DNA of 44,387 nucleotides from JACJYC01 sp964558465 (GTDB taxonomy: Bacteria > Bacteroidota > Bacteroidia > Chitinophagales > Saprospiraceae). The notes beneath the pieces are model-generated. The model ran no database searches. It worked only from the letters and a program-made list of their open reading frames with translations, and was not told where the DNA came from. The DNA lies in assembly GCA_964558465.1 (NCBI GenBank), contig CAZLEF010000059.1, forward strand, positions 1-44,387. The letters are read 5' to 3'. This document shows, one piece after another, positions 24,637 through 33,880 of this stretch. Position 1 is the stretch's first letter. Each line of letters opens with the position of its first letter. The position numbers and the translations under genes were made by a program.

Positions 24637-26004
24637 TTAATTGTTGAGTTGATTGAGGAAAATGGTCAGATCGCCGCGGACGATGGCTAATTGAAGGAGC
24701 GCTTTCCAGGCTGAAACGAAGGTGTTTTTCAGTCGAACCTCAGCGTCCACCAAATCGTATTGCGCCCGGATCAGTTCGGTGTAATCTGCTAATCCGGTGC
24801 GGTAACGCGTTTGCATAGCCTGGTAGGCAGCTTCGTTTGCGGTGTACTCATCCGGAATTTCTCCGGCTATTTCGACGGCGGCATCCAGGTTGCTCAGGGC
24901 AATATTTTGTTGTCGTACAAAATTCAATTGTGTTTGGGCAAAGACTTTTTCAGTTGATAAGAGCAAAGCTGTTTGTTGCTGGGTTCTGAGGCGAATATTG
25001 TGTTTTTCCAGCAAAGGAAAAGCAATCTGAAAACCCAGACCGTAATTGAAGCGGCTGAAAACCAGGCCGTCCGCCACATCTTGTCCGCCCTGGAAATCAA
25101 CGCCGGAACCGCGCGCGTAAACGGTGCTCCAGATATCCACTTTTGGTTGCCAGGAGCGTTGGATCTGTTCCAGCCGGATTTTGCCGGCATCGACGGCGAG
25201 TTGGGCCGCTTGCAAGGCCGGATGTTGCAGAGGACTGGAGACGGACGGCAAAACCGGAAGTTTTTGAAAGATCAGGTCGTTGATAAAAAAGGTATCGGTT
25301 GGTTCCGCTGCAATCCATTCTGCCAGCAAATGTATCTGGGAGCGAAGCAAGTGCTGCATTTGAAATAACGCCGAACGGGATCTGGACAGCGTCCCCTGAA
25401 ATTGCAGGCTGTCAACCGGGGGGCGGATGCCTGTCTTCACCAAGGTGGAAACCTGTCTGAGGTTGGTTTCGTCTCGCTCAATGTTTTTCCGGTATACCCG
25501 GATAAGTTCCCGGGTTGCTATGATTTCGAGATACTGCAAAGCCACCTGAAACTGGACCCGCAATTTTTCATCTTCCACCAAAGCCGACTGTTGTTCATAC
25601 AATTTCCGGAAGTATTCCATTTTGAATTCATGCTGTCCGAAGGTGAATGGCGACCATTTCAGCAGCAGGCTGGCAGCGGAGCCCGGCACACCGGAAAAGT
25701 CATTGCCATCAGAGGGCGGGCCGCTGATCGGAATGAGCGAGGCTGGGTAGTTCATTCCAGTGATGTTGTTGTAGGTGGCGTAATTCGCCTGGTAGGCGAT
25801 ATCGAGGGAAGGCAGGAACGTGTTTTTTTCCAACTCCCGGTTCAGGCGAACAGCTTCTGCCTGCGCCTGTCGGGCAGCAATCGCGGGATAATTTTTTTCA
25901 GCCAGGTCCAATAAACCTCCCAGGTCGGCCTGGCTGAAACAAGGTTGTAAAGCAAGCAAAATCCATAACGGCCAAATAGTAAAAACAGAAAATGCGATCT
26001 TCAT
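24637..26004 (-). CDS. TolC-family outer-membrane efflux protein
   Basis: A 455-aa protein with a signal peptide (ends near CFSQA) and the two long helical repeats of TolC/OprM channels: LLDLAEKNYPAIAARQAQAEAVRLN near the start, and YQAMQTRYRTGLADYTELIRAQYDLVDAEVRLKN near the end. It forms the trimeric outer-membrane duct for the RND pump encoded next. As the first gene of the operon it has a -7 box at 26024-26031. The AraC regulator gene lies upstream, 75 bp away on the same strand. Confidence 0.93.
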   Translation of the reverse strand: MKIAFSVFTIWPLWILLALQPCFSQADLGGLLDLAEKNYPAIAARQAQAEAVRLNRELEKNTFLPSLDIAYQANYATYNNITGMNYPASLIPISGPPSDGNDFSGVPGSAASLLLKWSPFTFGQHEFKMEYFRKLYEQQSALVEDEKLRVQFQVALQYLEIIATRELIRVYRKNIERDETNLRQVSTLVKTGIRPPVDSLQFQGTLSRSRSALFQMQHLLRSQIHLLAEWIAAEPTDTFFINDLIFQKLPVLPSVSSPLQHPALQAAQLAVDAGKIRLEQIQRSWQPKVDIWSTVYARGSGVDFQGGQDVADGLVFSRFNYGLGFQIAFPLLEKHNIRLRTQQQTALLLSTEKVFAQTQLNFVRQQNIALSNLDAAVEIAGEIPDEYTANEAAYQAMQTRYRTGLADYTELIRAQYDLVDAEVRLKNTFVSAWKALLQLAIVRGDLTIFLNQLNN

Positions 26005-26023
26005 GACCTCTCCAGCTTTAAAG

Positions 26024-26031
26024 CAAATTTA
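26024..26031 (-). promoter_or_regulatory. -7 box of the efflux operon
   Basis: On the minus strand TAAATTTG fits TAnnTTTG and lies about 20 bp before the TolC start codon. No clear -33 TTTG was found, which would suit activation by the adjacent AraC protein. Confidence 0.4.
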
Positions 26032-26079
26032 GTATAGCCCGCTGTAGAATAAATGGTGTTTTTGGCTGGAAAAATGGTA

Positions 26080-26910
26080 TTATTGAAAATACTTTGACCG
26101 AAATTTCAGAGGTGTTACTCCTTCGTTTTTCTTAAAAAACTTAATAAAATAGGAGGCATCATTAAAACCGAGAATATCGGCAATTTCATTTATGGAACCC
26201 TCCGTATAAAGGATATAGCGTTTAGCTTCCAGCAAAAGTTGTGCGTCGATATGCGCTCCCGCACTCCGATCGCTGTTTTTGCGGCAGGCGGCGTTCAGGT
26301 TTTGCGGCGTCGTGTTGAGCAATCTGGCGTAATCGTTCACCTGATGGAGACCGGGGCATTCCCGGTACAACAATTCTAAAAACCTGTCGTACAATGAATT
26401 AGTAACAGATGGGATTGTCCAGTTATTTTCGGCGATTTGTAAAATCTTGGAAAACAATACCTTTAAATAGCCGTGGATAATCTGGTTCGCGTAGGGGGTG
26501 GCCCGGCCATATTCATTCAGGATTTCTTCCAGGATGAAAACAAAAGGGTCCTGCTGCTGTATGGATAAATGCGGAGTACCCCCCATTTTTTTAAAAAGCT
26601 CCTTTAGGCGGCTCTCTTTGATCGAATCAAAAAAATCCGTTTTGAACAAAACCACAAACCCTTTCGGAACGGAAGTGAACTGCCAAAAATGCACCTGGCC
26701 AGGCTTGAGGAAATAAAACTCCGGCGTCCCAATCTGGTATTTTTCCGATTCGATCCAATGAAAGCCTTCGCCCGCTTGCAGGAATATCAACTCATAATAT
26801 TCCTCATGTTTGTGCGGAACCGTCTTTTTAATGATCTCCTTAAAGCGGGAAATCTTGAAGAGGCGCCCTTCATCAAGTTTGTTTTTTGTCTTTATTTTCA
26901 CCGTTTTCAA
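26080..26910 (-). CDS. AraC-family regulator with cupin sensor
   Basis: A 276-aa soluble regulator. The N-terminal cupin domain (about 25-110) shows VPHKHEEYYELIFLQAGEG and FLKPGQVHFW. The C-terminal AraC double HTH (about 175-275) shows VNDYARLLNTTPQNLNAACRK and INEIADILGFNDASYFIKFFKKNEGVTPLKFR. It lies just upstream of the efflux operon on the same strand, so it probably controls that operon in response to a small ligand held by the cupin. Ligand unknown. Confidence 0.88.
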   Translation of the reverse strand: MKTVKIKTKNKLDEGRLFKISRFKEIIKKTVPHKHEEYYELIFLQAGEGFHWIESEKYQIGTPEFYFLKPGQVHFWQFTSVPKGFVVLFKTDFFDSIKESRLKELFKKMGGTPHLSIQQQDPFVFILEEILNEYGRATPYANQIIHGYLKVLFSKILQIAENNWTIPSVTNSLYDRFLELLYRECPGLHQVNDYARLLNTTPQNLNAACRKNSDRSAGAHIDAQLLLEAKRYILYTEGSINEIADILGFNDASYFIKFFKKNEGVTPLKFRSKYFQ

Positions 26911-27035
26911 GAAAAACAGAATTTTTTATTCTTCGCGCCGGAAGGTTAGGTGAATAAGAAAGCCCATACCCTGGACGTTGAACGCAGCAGGATGGATCGT
27001 TTATTCAAAACTATTGGACGGGCGATATCAATATT

Positions 27036-28130
27036 TCACAACCCCTCCTTCCTGTAATTCAACACCTTTCGCACCAGCAACAGTTCTTCGATATTTTCCT
27101 TGTTGAGGATCCCGAGCAGGGCGTCGCCGTCATAAACCGGCGCTACCACGCACCCCGTGCTGATCATTTCGTGATAGACTTTTTCCAGCGCCATGTAAGG
27201 GTCCAGTGATATAAAATCGGTGCGCATGGCGTTGGAGACGAACCCTCCGGCGCCATGTTCAGCCAGGCCTTTTACCAGGTCGTCGCGGGTCAGAATGCCT
27301 GTTACAGTATCGCCGTCGGCGACGACAAATTCCCGCTCCTGGCCGTCGAGCAGGAGGTCGATGGCTTTCCGGAGCGGATCGGTGGGGTAGAGTCGTGTGA
27401 AACGGTGCATGAGGGCGTCTTTCACCTTAAAACCCGAAAGCGCCGATTTGGTCTCTTCATAACTGGCTTCGGATTCAGCGCCCAGGTATATAAAAACACC
27501 GATGAAAACCAGCCAGAAATTGGAAAAAAAGCCCAGAAAAACAAACCCGATGGCCAGCATTTGTCCGATGGTGGCTGCGATGCGGGTCGCTTTTCCGCGT
27601 TCGAATTTAAAAGAGAGCAACGCCCGAAGCACCCGCCCGCCGTCCATGGGAAAGGCCGGTATGAGGTTGAATAAGGCCAGCACAATATTGGCAGTAAACA
27701 GGCCAAACATAAAATTGGAAGCGTCCAGCACCGCCAGGTTCTCCAGCGTTGGGAAACCGGATGTGGCGTTCAGGTAAAAGAACAGCAATGCGGCGATCAC
27801 CAGGTTGACCATGGGGCCGGCAAGGGCAACCCAGAGTTCCTGAACGGGTTTTTCCGGCAGTTTTTCCATTTGCGCCACCCCGCCAATGGGATATAAGGTA
27901 ATTTTTTTTGTTGTGATATTGAACCGTCTGGCGGTCAGCGCATGCCCCAGTTCGTGGAGCGTGACGCAGGCAAACAGGGCAAGGATGAACCATACGCCGG
28001 TGATGGCTTCGGCCGTGCTCTGGTTTTTCTGGTAATAAGAGAAAAAAATCCAGCCGATGAGGATGAGGAACGTCCAGTGGATGTACAACCGGATGCCGGC
28101 GATTTTGCCGAGGGAGAGGGAGTCTTTCAT
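27036..28130 (-). CDS. Site-2-type M50 metalloprotease with CBS domains
   Basis: A 364-aa membrane protease. Helix HWTFLILIGWIFFSY begins near residue 18. The zinc site HELGH lies at 59-63, the second metal ligand is D163 in FPMDGGRVLRA, and further helices follow to about 225. Two CBS domains (about 232-355) close the protein. This is the layout of group III/Rv2625c-like site-2 proteases, which cut membrane proteins and may respond to adenine nucleotides through CBS. Both metal motifs are intact. Substrate unknown, and no anti-sigma gene is adjacent. Confidence 0.92.
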   Translation of the reverse strand: MKDSLSLGKIAGIRLYIHWTFLILIGWIFFSYYQKNQSTAEAITGVWFILALFACVTLHELGHALTARRFNITTKKITLYPIGGVAQMEKLPEKPVQELWVALAGPMVNLVIAALLFFYLNATSGFPTLENLAVLDASNFMFGLFTANIVLALFNLIPAFPMDGGRVLRALLSFKFERGKATRIAATIGQMLAIGFVFLGFFSNFWLVFIGVFIYLGAESEASYEETKSALSGFKVKDALMHRFTRLYPTDPLRKAIDLLLDGQEREFVVADGDTVTGILTRDDLVKGLAEHGAGGFVSNAMRTDFISLDPYMALEKVYHEMISTGCVVAPVYDGDALLGILNKENIEELLLVRKVLNYRKEGL

Positions 28131-28320
28131 GTTGCTAAGTTAGGGGAATTTGGGGATATTTGGTGAGAAAGTGAGAGGTGTGAGAGCCCAACTCCGCTAT
28201 GAACTCCGCCAGGCTACGTCAGTCAGAGAAAGCTACGTCGGGTGAGAGAGGCGATGTCAATAAGTCGGCATTTGTCTGATTTCAAAGATGGCTCGATTTT
28301 ATTTGATTGATGATCGACGA

Positions 28321-28812
28321 TCACCCCCCAATCGGCGACTGCCGGACCACCGGCGTCCTCACTTTAAAAAACGGGACCTTCTCCTTATCATGGCAGGCGT
28401 TGCATTTGGTGGTCAGGAACTGAAAGCTCACACGAAAAGCCAGGGTATCGCGGCTGTCGATGGCTTTTTGCACTTCCGGCAAGACTTCATTGAGAAAGGG
28501 TTCGGCAGAGGGGGCGCGTTTAGGGCGCCTGACCAGGGCTGTTTTAATAACTGTGCCGATCTTTTCCAGTTGGTAGGCAGCGTATTCCCAGTTTTGATCC
28601 TGGCCGGCCCAGTACAGTTCCTGGTAACGGTAGCCGGTCTCGACCATGGCAACGTCCAAACCGCGGAACTGACCGGCGATGATCTCGTGTTTTTCAGGCA
28701 GGGTCCCTTTAAGCCAACCATCGCGGCCGGCGGGTGGGGAGGGTTCCTGCGGCTGGCAGGCGATGACAATAAAAAAACCGGCGAGGAGGATGCCGGCAAC
28801 AGCAATTTTCAT
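28321..28812 (-). CDS. Mono-haem c-type cytochrome lipoprotein
   Basis: A 163-aa protein with a lipoprotein signal (lipobox VIAC, Cys19) and one haem c site CNACH (137-141) near the C-terminus. The helical body and late haem motif resemble cytochrome c'/c-556-type four-helix bundles. It would be anchored in a periplasm-facing membrane leaflet and take part in electron transfer or redox sensing. It stands between the M50 gene and a 106-aa unknown gene, with no obvious redox partner. Confidence 0.8.
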   Translation of the reverse strand: MKIAVAGILLAGFFIVIACQPQEPSPPAGRDGWLKGTLPEKHEIIAGQFRGLDVAMVETGYRYQELYWAGQDQNWEYAAYQLEKIGTVIKTALVRRPKRAPSAEPFLNEVLPEVQKAIDSRDTLAFRVSFQFLTTKCNACHDKEKVPFFKVRTPVVRQSPIGG

Positions 28813-28845
28813 TGGGTGTTTTTGTAAAGATAATGATCCTGACCA

Positions 28846-29166
28846 TCAAACCTTGCGCAAATCCGCATCCATTTCCAGGTGCAAAGCGGCATACTTTTCC
28901 ATCGGGGTATTTTCAACCCCCAGGTACATTTGTTCGCAATAGGTTTGAAAGATAAATGCCGACCGTTGGGAAAAATTTTTGAGGGCCAATGAAGGCTTGG
29001 AAGCGGAGAAACCCGCGCTCTGGGTCAATTCCTGACGTGCGTTTCGAATAGAGGATTGGGCTTTCTCCAACATCCGGTCCTTGAGGAGGTTGACATTGGT
29101 CCTGACCCGACAAAACATTTTAATGAATACCGCTACACCTAAACCGATGATCAGAAGCGTGTACAT
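28846..29166 (-). CDS. Small single-pass membrane protein, unknown
   Basis: A 106-aa protein with one N-terminal membrane segment (about 2-20) followed by a Lys/Arg/Gln-rich helical region with coiled-coil character. It is not recognised. It precedes the cytochrome gene by 33 bp on the same strand, so the two are probably cotranscribed. The gap upstream (29167-29450) holds no gene. Confidence 0.6.
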   Translation of the reverse strand: MYTLLIIGLGVAVFIKMFCRVRTNVNLLKDRMLEKAQSSIRNARQELTQSAGFSASKPSLALKNFSQRSAFIFQTYCEQMYLGVENTPMEKYAALHLEMDADLRKV

Positions 29167-29450
29167 ACTTTTGTGTTTTTTTGACCATTAAACCGATTTC
29201 CTTCGCTCAAATGCGACAGGTAAGGTTGTCATGTTTTGTTTGGGCAGGCCGGGTCGCTGGAACCCGTATTTTAGCATAACGGCTGAACGCTGTCCAAATA
29301 TTGCGTGATCATATTGGTATTTTTTAATTTTATAAAAATTGAAAATACAATTACCTGGCGCGACCAGACCGAATTAATTTAACGCTTTTTCTCACTTTAT
29401 CTGCTGATTTTCAGTGAATTGACCTGTAACAGAACTTACAATCTCCGGTA

Positions 29451-32087
29451 TTAGGGCATCTCCAGCAGCGGTCCAAAAAACACCGCGTTCAAAAACAACC
29501 TGGATGTGCCGTACCAGTAACCGCGAAAATTGGGGTTGTCCGCAAAAAGGACTACCCGGCCGCCGCCTGAATTCGCCACCACGATGGCTGCCGAATTGGC
29601 CAGTTTCCGGGTATTGTCTCCGGACACGAACCCGCTGACAACCGGATCAGCCGCATATTTGGCCACCGTAGCAAAGGGATTGACGCTGGGTTTGAAAACC
29701 AGGCGGCTGTTGCGGAACGTGAAAATATTGCGGTCTTCAAGCCCATATCCGATCGGATTGGTGATGTCGAGGTCAGCCCGGAAAATAGCGCCGCCGATAT
29801 TGCTGACCCCTTGAATTTCGGGAGCGCTGACAAAATCGAAACGTTTACCCCCCGTGGTATCGGGTTTGGGACTGACGACGAGTTTTTCGGTCACCAATCC
29901 CTGGTTGATTGCCCACTGCGCCGCTGTTTTGTACGTGATGAGGGTACCGCCGGCTTCCAGCCAGGTCTTTATTTTATCCACTGTGTTTTTCTCCAGGTTG
30001 TAATTGCCGCTCACCATGACGATGGCGCTGTAGCGGTTGAGGTTGGCCCGGCGCAGGGTGCTGATGTCGATTTTGGTCACGGGGATGCCTGCGTGCTGGT
30101 TGAGTACAAACCAGGTTTCACCGGCTTCATTGGCGAAAACGCCTTCACCGACCACCAGCGCGACTTCGGGTTTTTTCACCGCAGGAATGTTATTGCTGCC
30201 CAGGTCGATGCCTGCAACGCTGAACCCGGTGGACACAGCGGTCAGTTGGATGCCCGTTTTTTTGCCCACGGCATCCACCAGCCGGAAAAGGGAATCTGCC
30301 GCGATGGACTGCAGGGCCACCGGAATGACGATGCTGCCGTAACCGAAGTCCTTTCTGCCGGCCACCGTTTGAACACTGAAGGGTTTGAAGGCCACCCTGG
30401 TAAGCAGGCCGGCGGATTGCAGTTCGTACAGGGTTTTGGCTGCGTTGTAATCGGTCCAGTTGAAGAGATAGGCATAATCCGACCGGCCGTTTTCCACGCC
30501 GCCACTGACCGGTGGGGCTTCCAAAACCCGGTTACCTCTGGCGAACCGGGCTTCTTTCACCGGCGCGAAAGGGATGCCGTAACCATGCGCGACGGCGTAA
30601 CCGGTGATGTCGTAAAAAACGCTGTCGATGAAGCTGTTCATTTCTTCAAACAGGGAATGGACGATATAGTATTGCGGCTGGCTGGCGGGAATAATATAGG
30701 AACTGCCTTTTTCAAATTTTTTACCGTTTTGGGTCACCGTCTGCGGATTCTCATACACTTCCACCTTGTGCCGGAGGGCCAGTTCCAGGAATTTTTGGGT
30801 GAGGTTCCGGTCTTTGGAGCTGCCAAAATAGAAAGCTTTGTGCGGGTTTTTGGCAGCGTCGGCAAGAGCGGATTTAAAAAAATCGCGCTGGCTCCGCAGC
30901 CAGAGTTCCTTTTCGGTTACTCCGCCCCGAACCGTTGCGAGGCCATTGGCGGTGTGATTTCGGATGGTGAAAGCGAATGTTTTAAGCCCGTCCTGAGACT
31001 CTTGCACAATACCGCGCGAACTGCCCACCTCGAAGGTGAGGCCCACTGCGCCATGAAAATCCGGATAAGTGCCCCCGTATACGGGTGAAAAATTGTCGAA
31101 CGCCTCCTTGGTGAAATACAACACACCCAATCCGTCGAGCGCTTCAACGTGGTATTTGACCATATGGGCATTGAGTACGTCGTAGGAAGACCGGGGCAAT
31201 ACCGGGCTCTCGGAACCCAGCGGAGGGGTGGGTTCGAAATAATAGGCGCTGTTGGTCCCCATTTCGTGAAAATCGGTCATCACATTGGGATACCAGCGAT
31301 GGAAAAAATCGAGCCGGGCCTGGCTTTCCACGTGCACAGCAGCGAGCCAGTCGCGGTTGAGGTCAAACCAGAAATGATTGGTCCTGCCGGCAGGCCAAAC
31401 CTCGTTGTGTTCGCGGTCGAGGGGGTCGGCAACCGGGGGGAAGGATTTGTATTGGTTGTGGAAATTAGCGGCGCGGTCGCGCCCGTCCGGGTTCAGCGAT
31501 GGATCCATGGTGATCACAGCTTCCTCCAGCCAGCGCCGGGTTTCCGGGTTTTGGGAGGCCACAAGGTAATAAGCGGTCAACAGGGCCGATTCGCCGCTGG
31601 AGGTCTCGTTTCCGTGAACGCTGTACCCCAGGTGGACGATCACGGGCATGTTTTTGTAATCGGGTTCAGGCGCCTGGGGGTCGACGAGTTTCAGGTGTTC
31701 CTGCCTGATCTGTTCCAGCCGGGCATGGTTGGCCGGCGAGGTGATGGTCAGGATCACCTGGGGCCGTTCTTCATAGGTTTTGCCGATGACCTCAAAGGTA
31801 ACCTTGTCGGAAAGCCGGTCCAGTTCCCGGAAATAAGACACGATCTGGTCATGCCGGGTATAATGCGAGCCGATCGGATACCCCAGGTATTGTTCGGGGG
31901 TGGGGATGGCCGGGTCGAAGCTACCCTGGTGTTTGGGGAAAAAATAGGTATTTTGGGCCAGGGCGGTGAATGTTGTGAGGGTGAGACAGGCAAGGAGCAG
32001 GTGTATTCTCCTACCCCTACCCTCTTTTGAGCGGGACAAGGCGCCTTTCAAAAATCGTTGGTTGGTTAGCTTGTTTAATTCAGTCAT
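29451..32087 (-). CDS. Secreted M14 zinc carboxypeptidase
   Basis: A large 878-aa protein with a signal-like segment (HLLLACLTLTTFTALAQ, ends near 45). An earlier start gives a long basic lead, so the true start may be internal. The M14 domain (about 65-370) has zinc ligands H158-x-x-E161 (HGNETSS) and H274 (TDFHEMGTN), the NPDGRDR substrate motif near 199-205 and catalytic E353 in LTFEVGSS. The C-terminal half (about 400-878) resembles the glutamine-amidotransferase-like region found in such large Bacteroidota M14 enzymes. It would trim peptides outside the cytoplasm. Confidence 0.9.
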   Translation of the reverse strand: MTELNKLTNQRFLKGALSRSKEGRGRRIHLLLACLTLTTFTALAQNTYFFPKHQGSFDPAIPTPEQYLGYPIGSHYTRHDQIVSYFRELDRLSDKVTFEVIGKTYEERPQVILTITSPANHARLEQIRQEHLKLVDPQAPEPDYKNMPVIVHLGYSVHGNETSSGESALLTAYYLVASQNPETRRWLEEAVITMDPSLNPDGRDRAANFHNQYKSFPPVADPLDREHNEVWPAGRTNHFWFDLNRDWLAAVHVESQARLDFFHRWYPNVMTDFHEMGTNSAYYFEPTPPLGSESPVLPRSSYDVLNAHMVKYHVEALDGLGVLYFTKEAFDNFSPVYGGTYPDFHGAVGLTFEVGSSRGIVQESQDGLKTFAFTIRNHTANGLATVRGGVTEKELWLRSQRDFFKSALADAAKNPHKAFYFGSSKDRNLTQKFLELALRHKVEVYENPQTVTQNGKKFEKGSSYIIPASQPQYYIVHSLFEEMNSFIDSVFYDITGYAVAHGYGIPFAPVKEARFARGNRVLEAPPVSGGVENGRSDYAYLFNWTDYNAAKTLYELQSAGLLTRVAFKPFSVQTVAGRKDFGYGSIVIPVALQSIAADSLFRLVDAVGKKTGIQLTAVSTGFSVAGIDLGSNNIPAVKKPEVALVVGEGVFANEAGETWFVLNQHAGIPVTKIDISTLRRANLNRYSAIVMVSGNYNLEKNTVDKIKTWLEAGGTLITYKTAAQWAINQGLVTEKLVVSPKPDTTGGKRFDFVSAPEIQGVSNIGGAIFRADLDITNPIGYGLEDRNIFTFRNSRLVFKPSVNPFATVAKYAADPVVSGFVSGDNTRKLANSAAIVVANSGGGRVVLFADNPNFRGYWYGTSRLFLNAVFFGPLLEMP

Positions 32088-32285
32088 TGTTGTTTTGTTT
32101 TAAGGTTTTTTTCCCGCACTTGCCGACCAGCAGCCAGGAATTACGCAAATTTTCGATGTCATCACCGCGGCTGGCAACGACTGCTCACTGCTGACAGTAG
32201 AGCATCCGGCCCGTCCGACGAGACGTCGGCGGTACAAAGGGGAAACGCCCCATTTTAACGGCTCAAGACTGCCAACTGCCATCTG

Positions 32286-33869
32286 CTAACTGCCATCTAC
32301 CAACTCCCCCATTCGCCAAACCTGTTCAGGTTCCAGTTTCGCCAGTTTACCGGGCTCCATATCGAAAGGAGACTGACCTAACACGATCAGATCGGCGTCT
32401 CTACCCGGTGAAAGGCTTCCGGTGACGGCTTCCACGTTGTTGGCCCTGGCGCTGCCCAAGGTATAACAAAAAAGGGAATTTTCCAGGTCCGTTTTTTCGT
32501 GCGGAGCAATAACAAAGCCGTCCTGGTCTTCGCGGTTCATGGCGGCCGCGATGCAGGCGAAAGGCCGCAGGTCCTTCACCACCGGGGCATCGGTTGAAAA
32601 CGCGACGTTGACCCCTCTTTTCAGCAAAGAACGAACGGGATAACAGTCATGCAGGAATGCATCGTCGAGGAAATGCCGGAAGTTGCGCCCGAGTTCTTTC
32701 AGGAAAACGGGTTGGGTGACGACATGCAGACCGAGTTCTGCGATCTTGTCCATATGGGTTGCAGTGGGCAAACCAAGGTGTTCGATCCGGTGACGGGGCG
32801 CTGCGCGGTTGTATTGATAAAGTTGCTCATAAACTTCCAGCACCAAGGCAATTGCTTCATCGCCAATGGCATGGGTAGCCACCTGGAAACCTTTTTCCTG
32901 GGCATGGAGGGCCAGTTGGAAGAATTGTTTGCGATCCAGGCGAAGGATACCTTTTGTATTCAACCCTTTATAGGGCCGGCTGAGGGCTGCTGTCTGTCCG
33001 CTCAGGCCGCCGTCTGCGAAAAACTTCACGGTATTGACAACCAGGTTGCCGGAGGCATAAGGCTCAGGGAGCGGCAGGGGTTCTGTACCACCATCGGGCA
33101 GGACAATGGGTACGGCGTGGATGCGCATAGGCAGTTGACCAGCCTCGTCCATTTCGCGATAAACCTCCAGGAGGTCGGGCATGACGGCCGGGTCGGTAAC
33201 AGCGGTGATGCCGTGGCGAAGCAGTTCCCGGCAGGCGGCCAGGATCATCGTCTTGTAGTCGGCTTTGGAGACGGTCGGAAAATGACGCACGGCTAAACCC
33301 AGGGCAGTCTCGCAGAGAACGCCGTCGGGAACGCCGTCGGCGCCCAATCGTACTTCGCCGCCGAACGGGACAGGTGTAAGGGCGCTGATTCCGCATACCT
33401 CCATTGCCTTTGAGTTGAGTACAGCGATATGAGCGCAGGTGCGTTGCAGGAAAACGGGTTTACCGGGTACAGCCCGGTCGATGTCATGCCGGTTGGGGAG
33501 CCGGCCTTCTTTCAATTGGGCTTCGTTGAAACCCCGGGCCCTGATCCAAAGCAAATGAGGATTTTGGCGGGAAAAATCCAGCAGTTTATCCTGTATTTCG
33601 GCGATGCTTTGCACCCCGCGCAGGTCGAGGTTGAAGGTCAGCAGATCGCCGACTTTCCAGAGGTGGAGGTGGGCGTCAAAAAAGCCGGGGAGCAGGGTTT
33701 TGCCATTCAGGTCGATCCATTGGGTGGTTGAGCCGGCCAGGGGTTTCAGGTCGGACAACCGGCCTGATGCATGGATTTTTCCGTCTTTTACCACGAGGGC
33801 TTCCGGCGTGGATTGGCCGGGGGAGCGGATGAGTCCGTTGTGAAAGATGAAATCCGGCATGGTCATCAA
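32286..33869 (-). CDS. Amidohydrolase family protein (YtcJ-like)
   Basis: A 527-aa metal-dependent hydrolase. The H-x-H metal motif is FFDAHLHLW (H67, H69), preceded by the small beta domain with NGLIRSP and VVKDGKIHASG. Later metal and catalytic positions appear in HAQEKGFQVATHAIGDEAI, HRIEHLG and FSTDAPV. It fits the amidohydrolase-3/YtcJ group, whose substrates are mostly unknown. The start may be at the first, second or fourth codon (MMTM). Its start lies 11 bp after the gabT stop, so the two probably share a transcript. Confidence 0.88.
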   Translation of the reverse strand: MMTMPDFIFHNGLIRSPGQSTPEALVVKDGKIHASGRLSDLKPLAGSTTQWIDLNGKTLLPGFFDAHLHLWKVGDLLTFNLDLRGVQSIAEIQDKLLDFSRQNPHLLWIRARGFNEAQLKEGRLPNRHDIDRAVPGKPVFLQRTCAHIAVLNSKAMEVCGISALTPVPFGGEVRLGADGVPDGVLCETALGLAVRHFPTVSKADYKTMILAACRELLRHGITAVTDPAVMPDLLEVYREMDEAGQLPMRIHAVPIVLPDGGTEPLPLPEPYASGNLVVNTVKFFADGGLSGQTAALSRPYKGLNTKGILRLDRKQFFQLALHAQEKGFQVATHAIGDEAIALVLEVYEQLYQYNRAAPRHRIEHLGLPTATHMDKIAELGLHVVTQPVFLKELGRNFRHFLDDAFLHDCYPVRSLLKRGVNVAFSTDAPVVKDLRPFACIAAAMNREDQDGFVIAPHEKTDLENSLFCYTLGSARANNVEAVTGSLSPGRDADLIVLGQSPFDMEPGKLAKLEPEQVWRMGELVDGS

Positions 33870-33880
33870 ATAAACTGGCG

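Noticed and set aside
29811..31088. Plus-strand open frame of 425 codons
   Set aside because: Antisense to the M14 carboxypeptidase; no recognisable domain.
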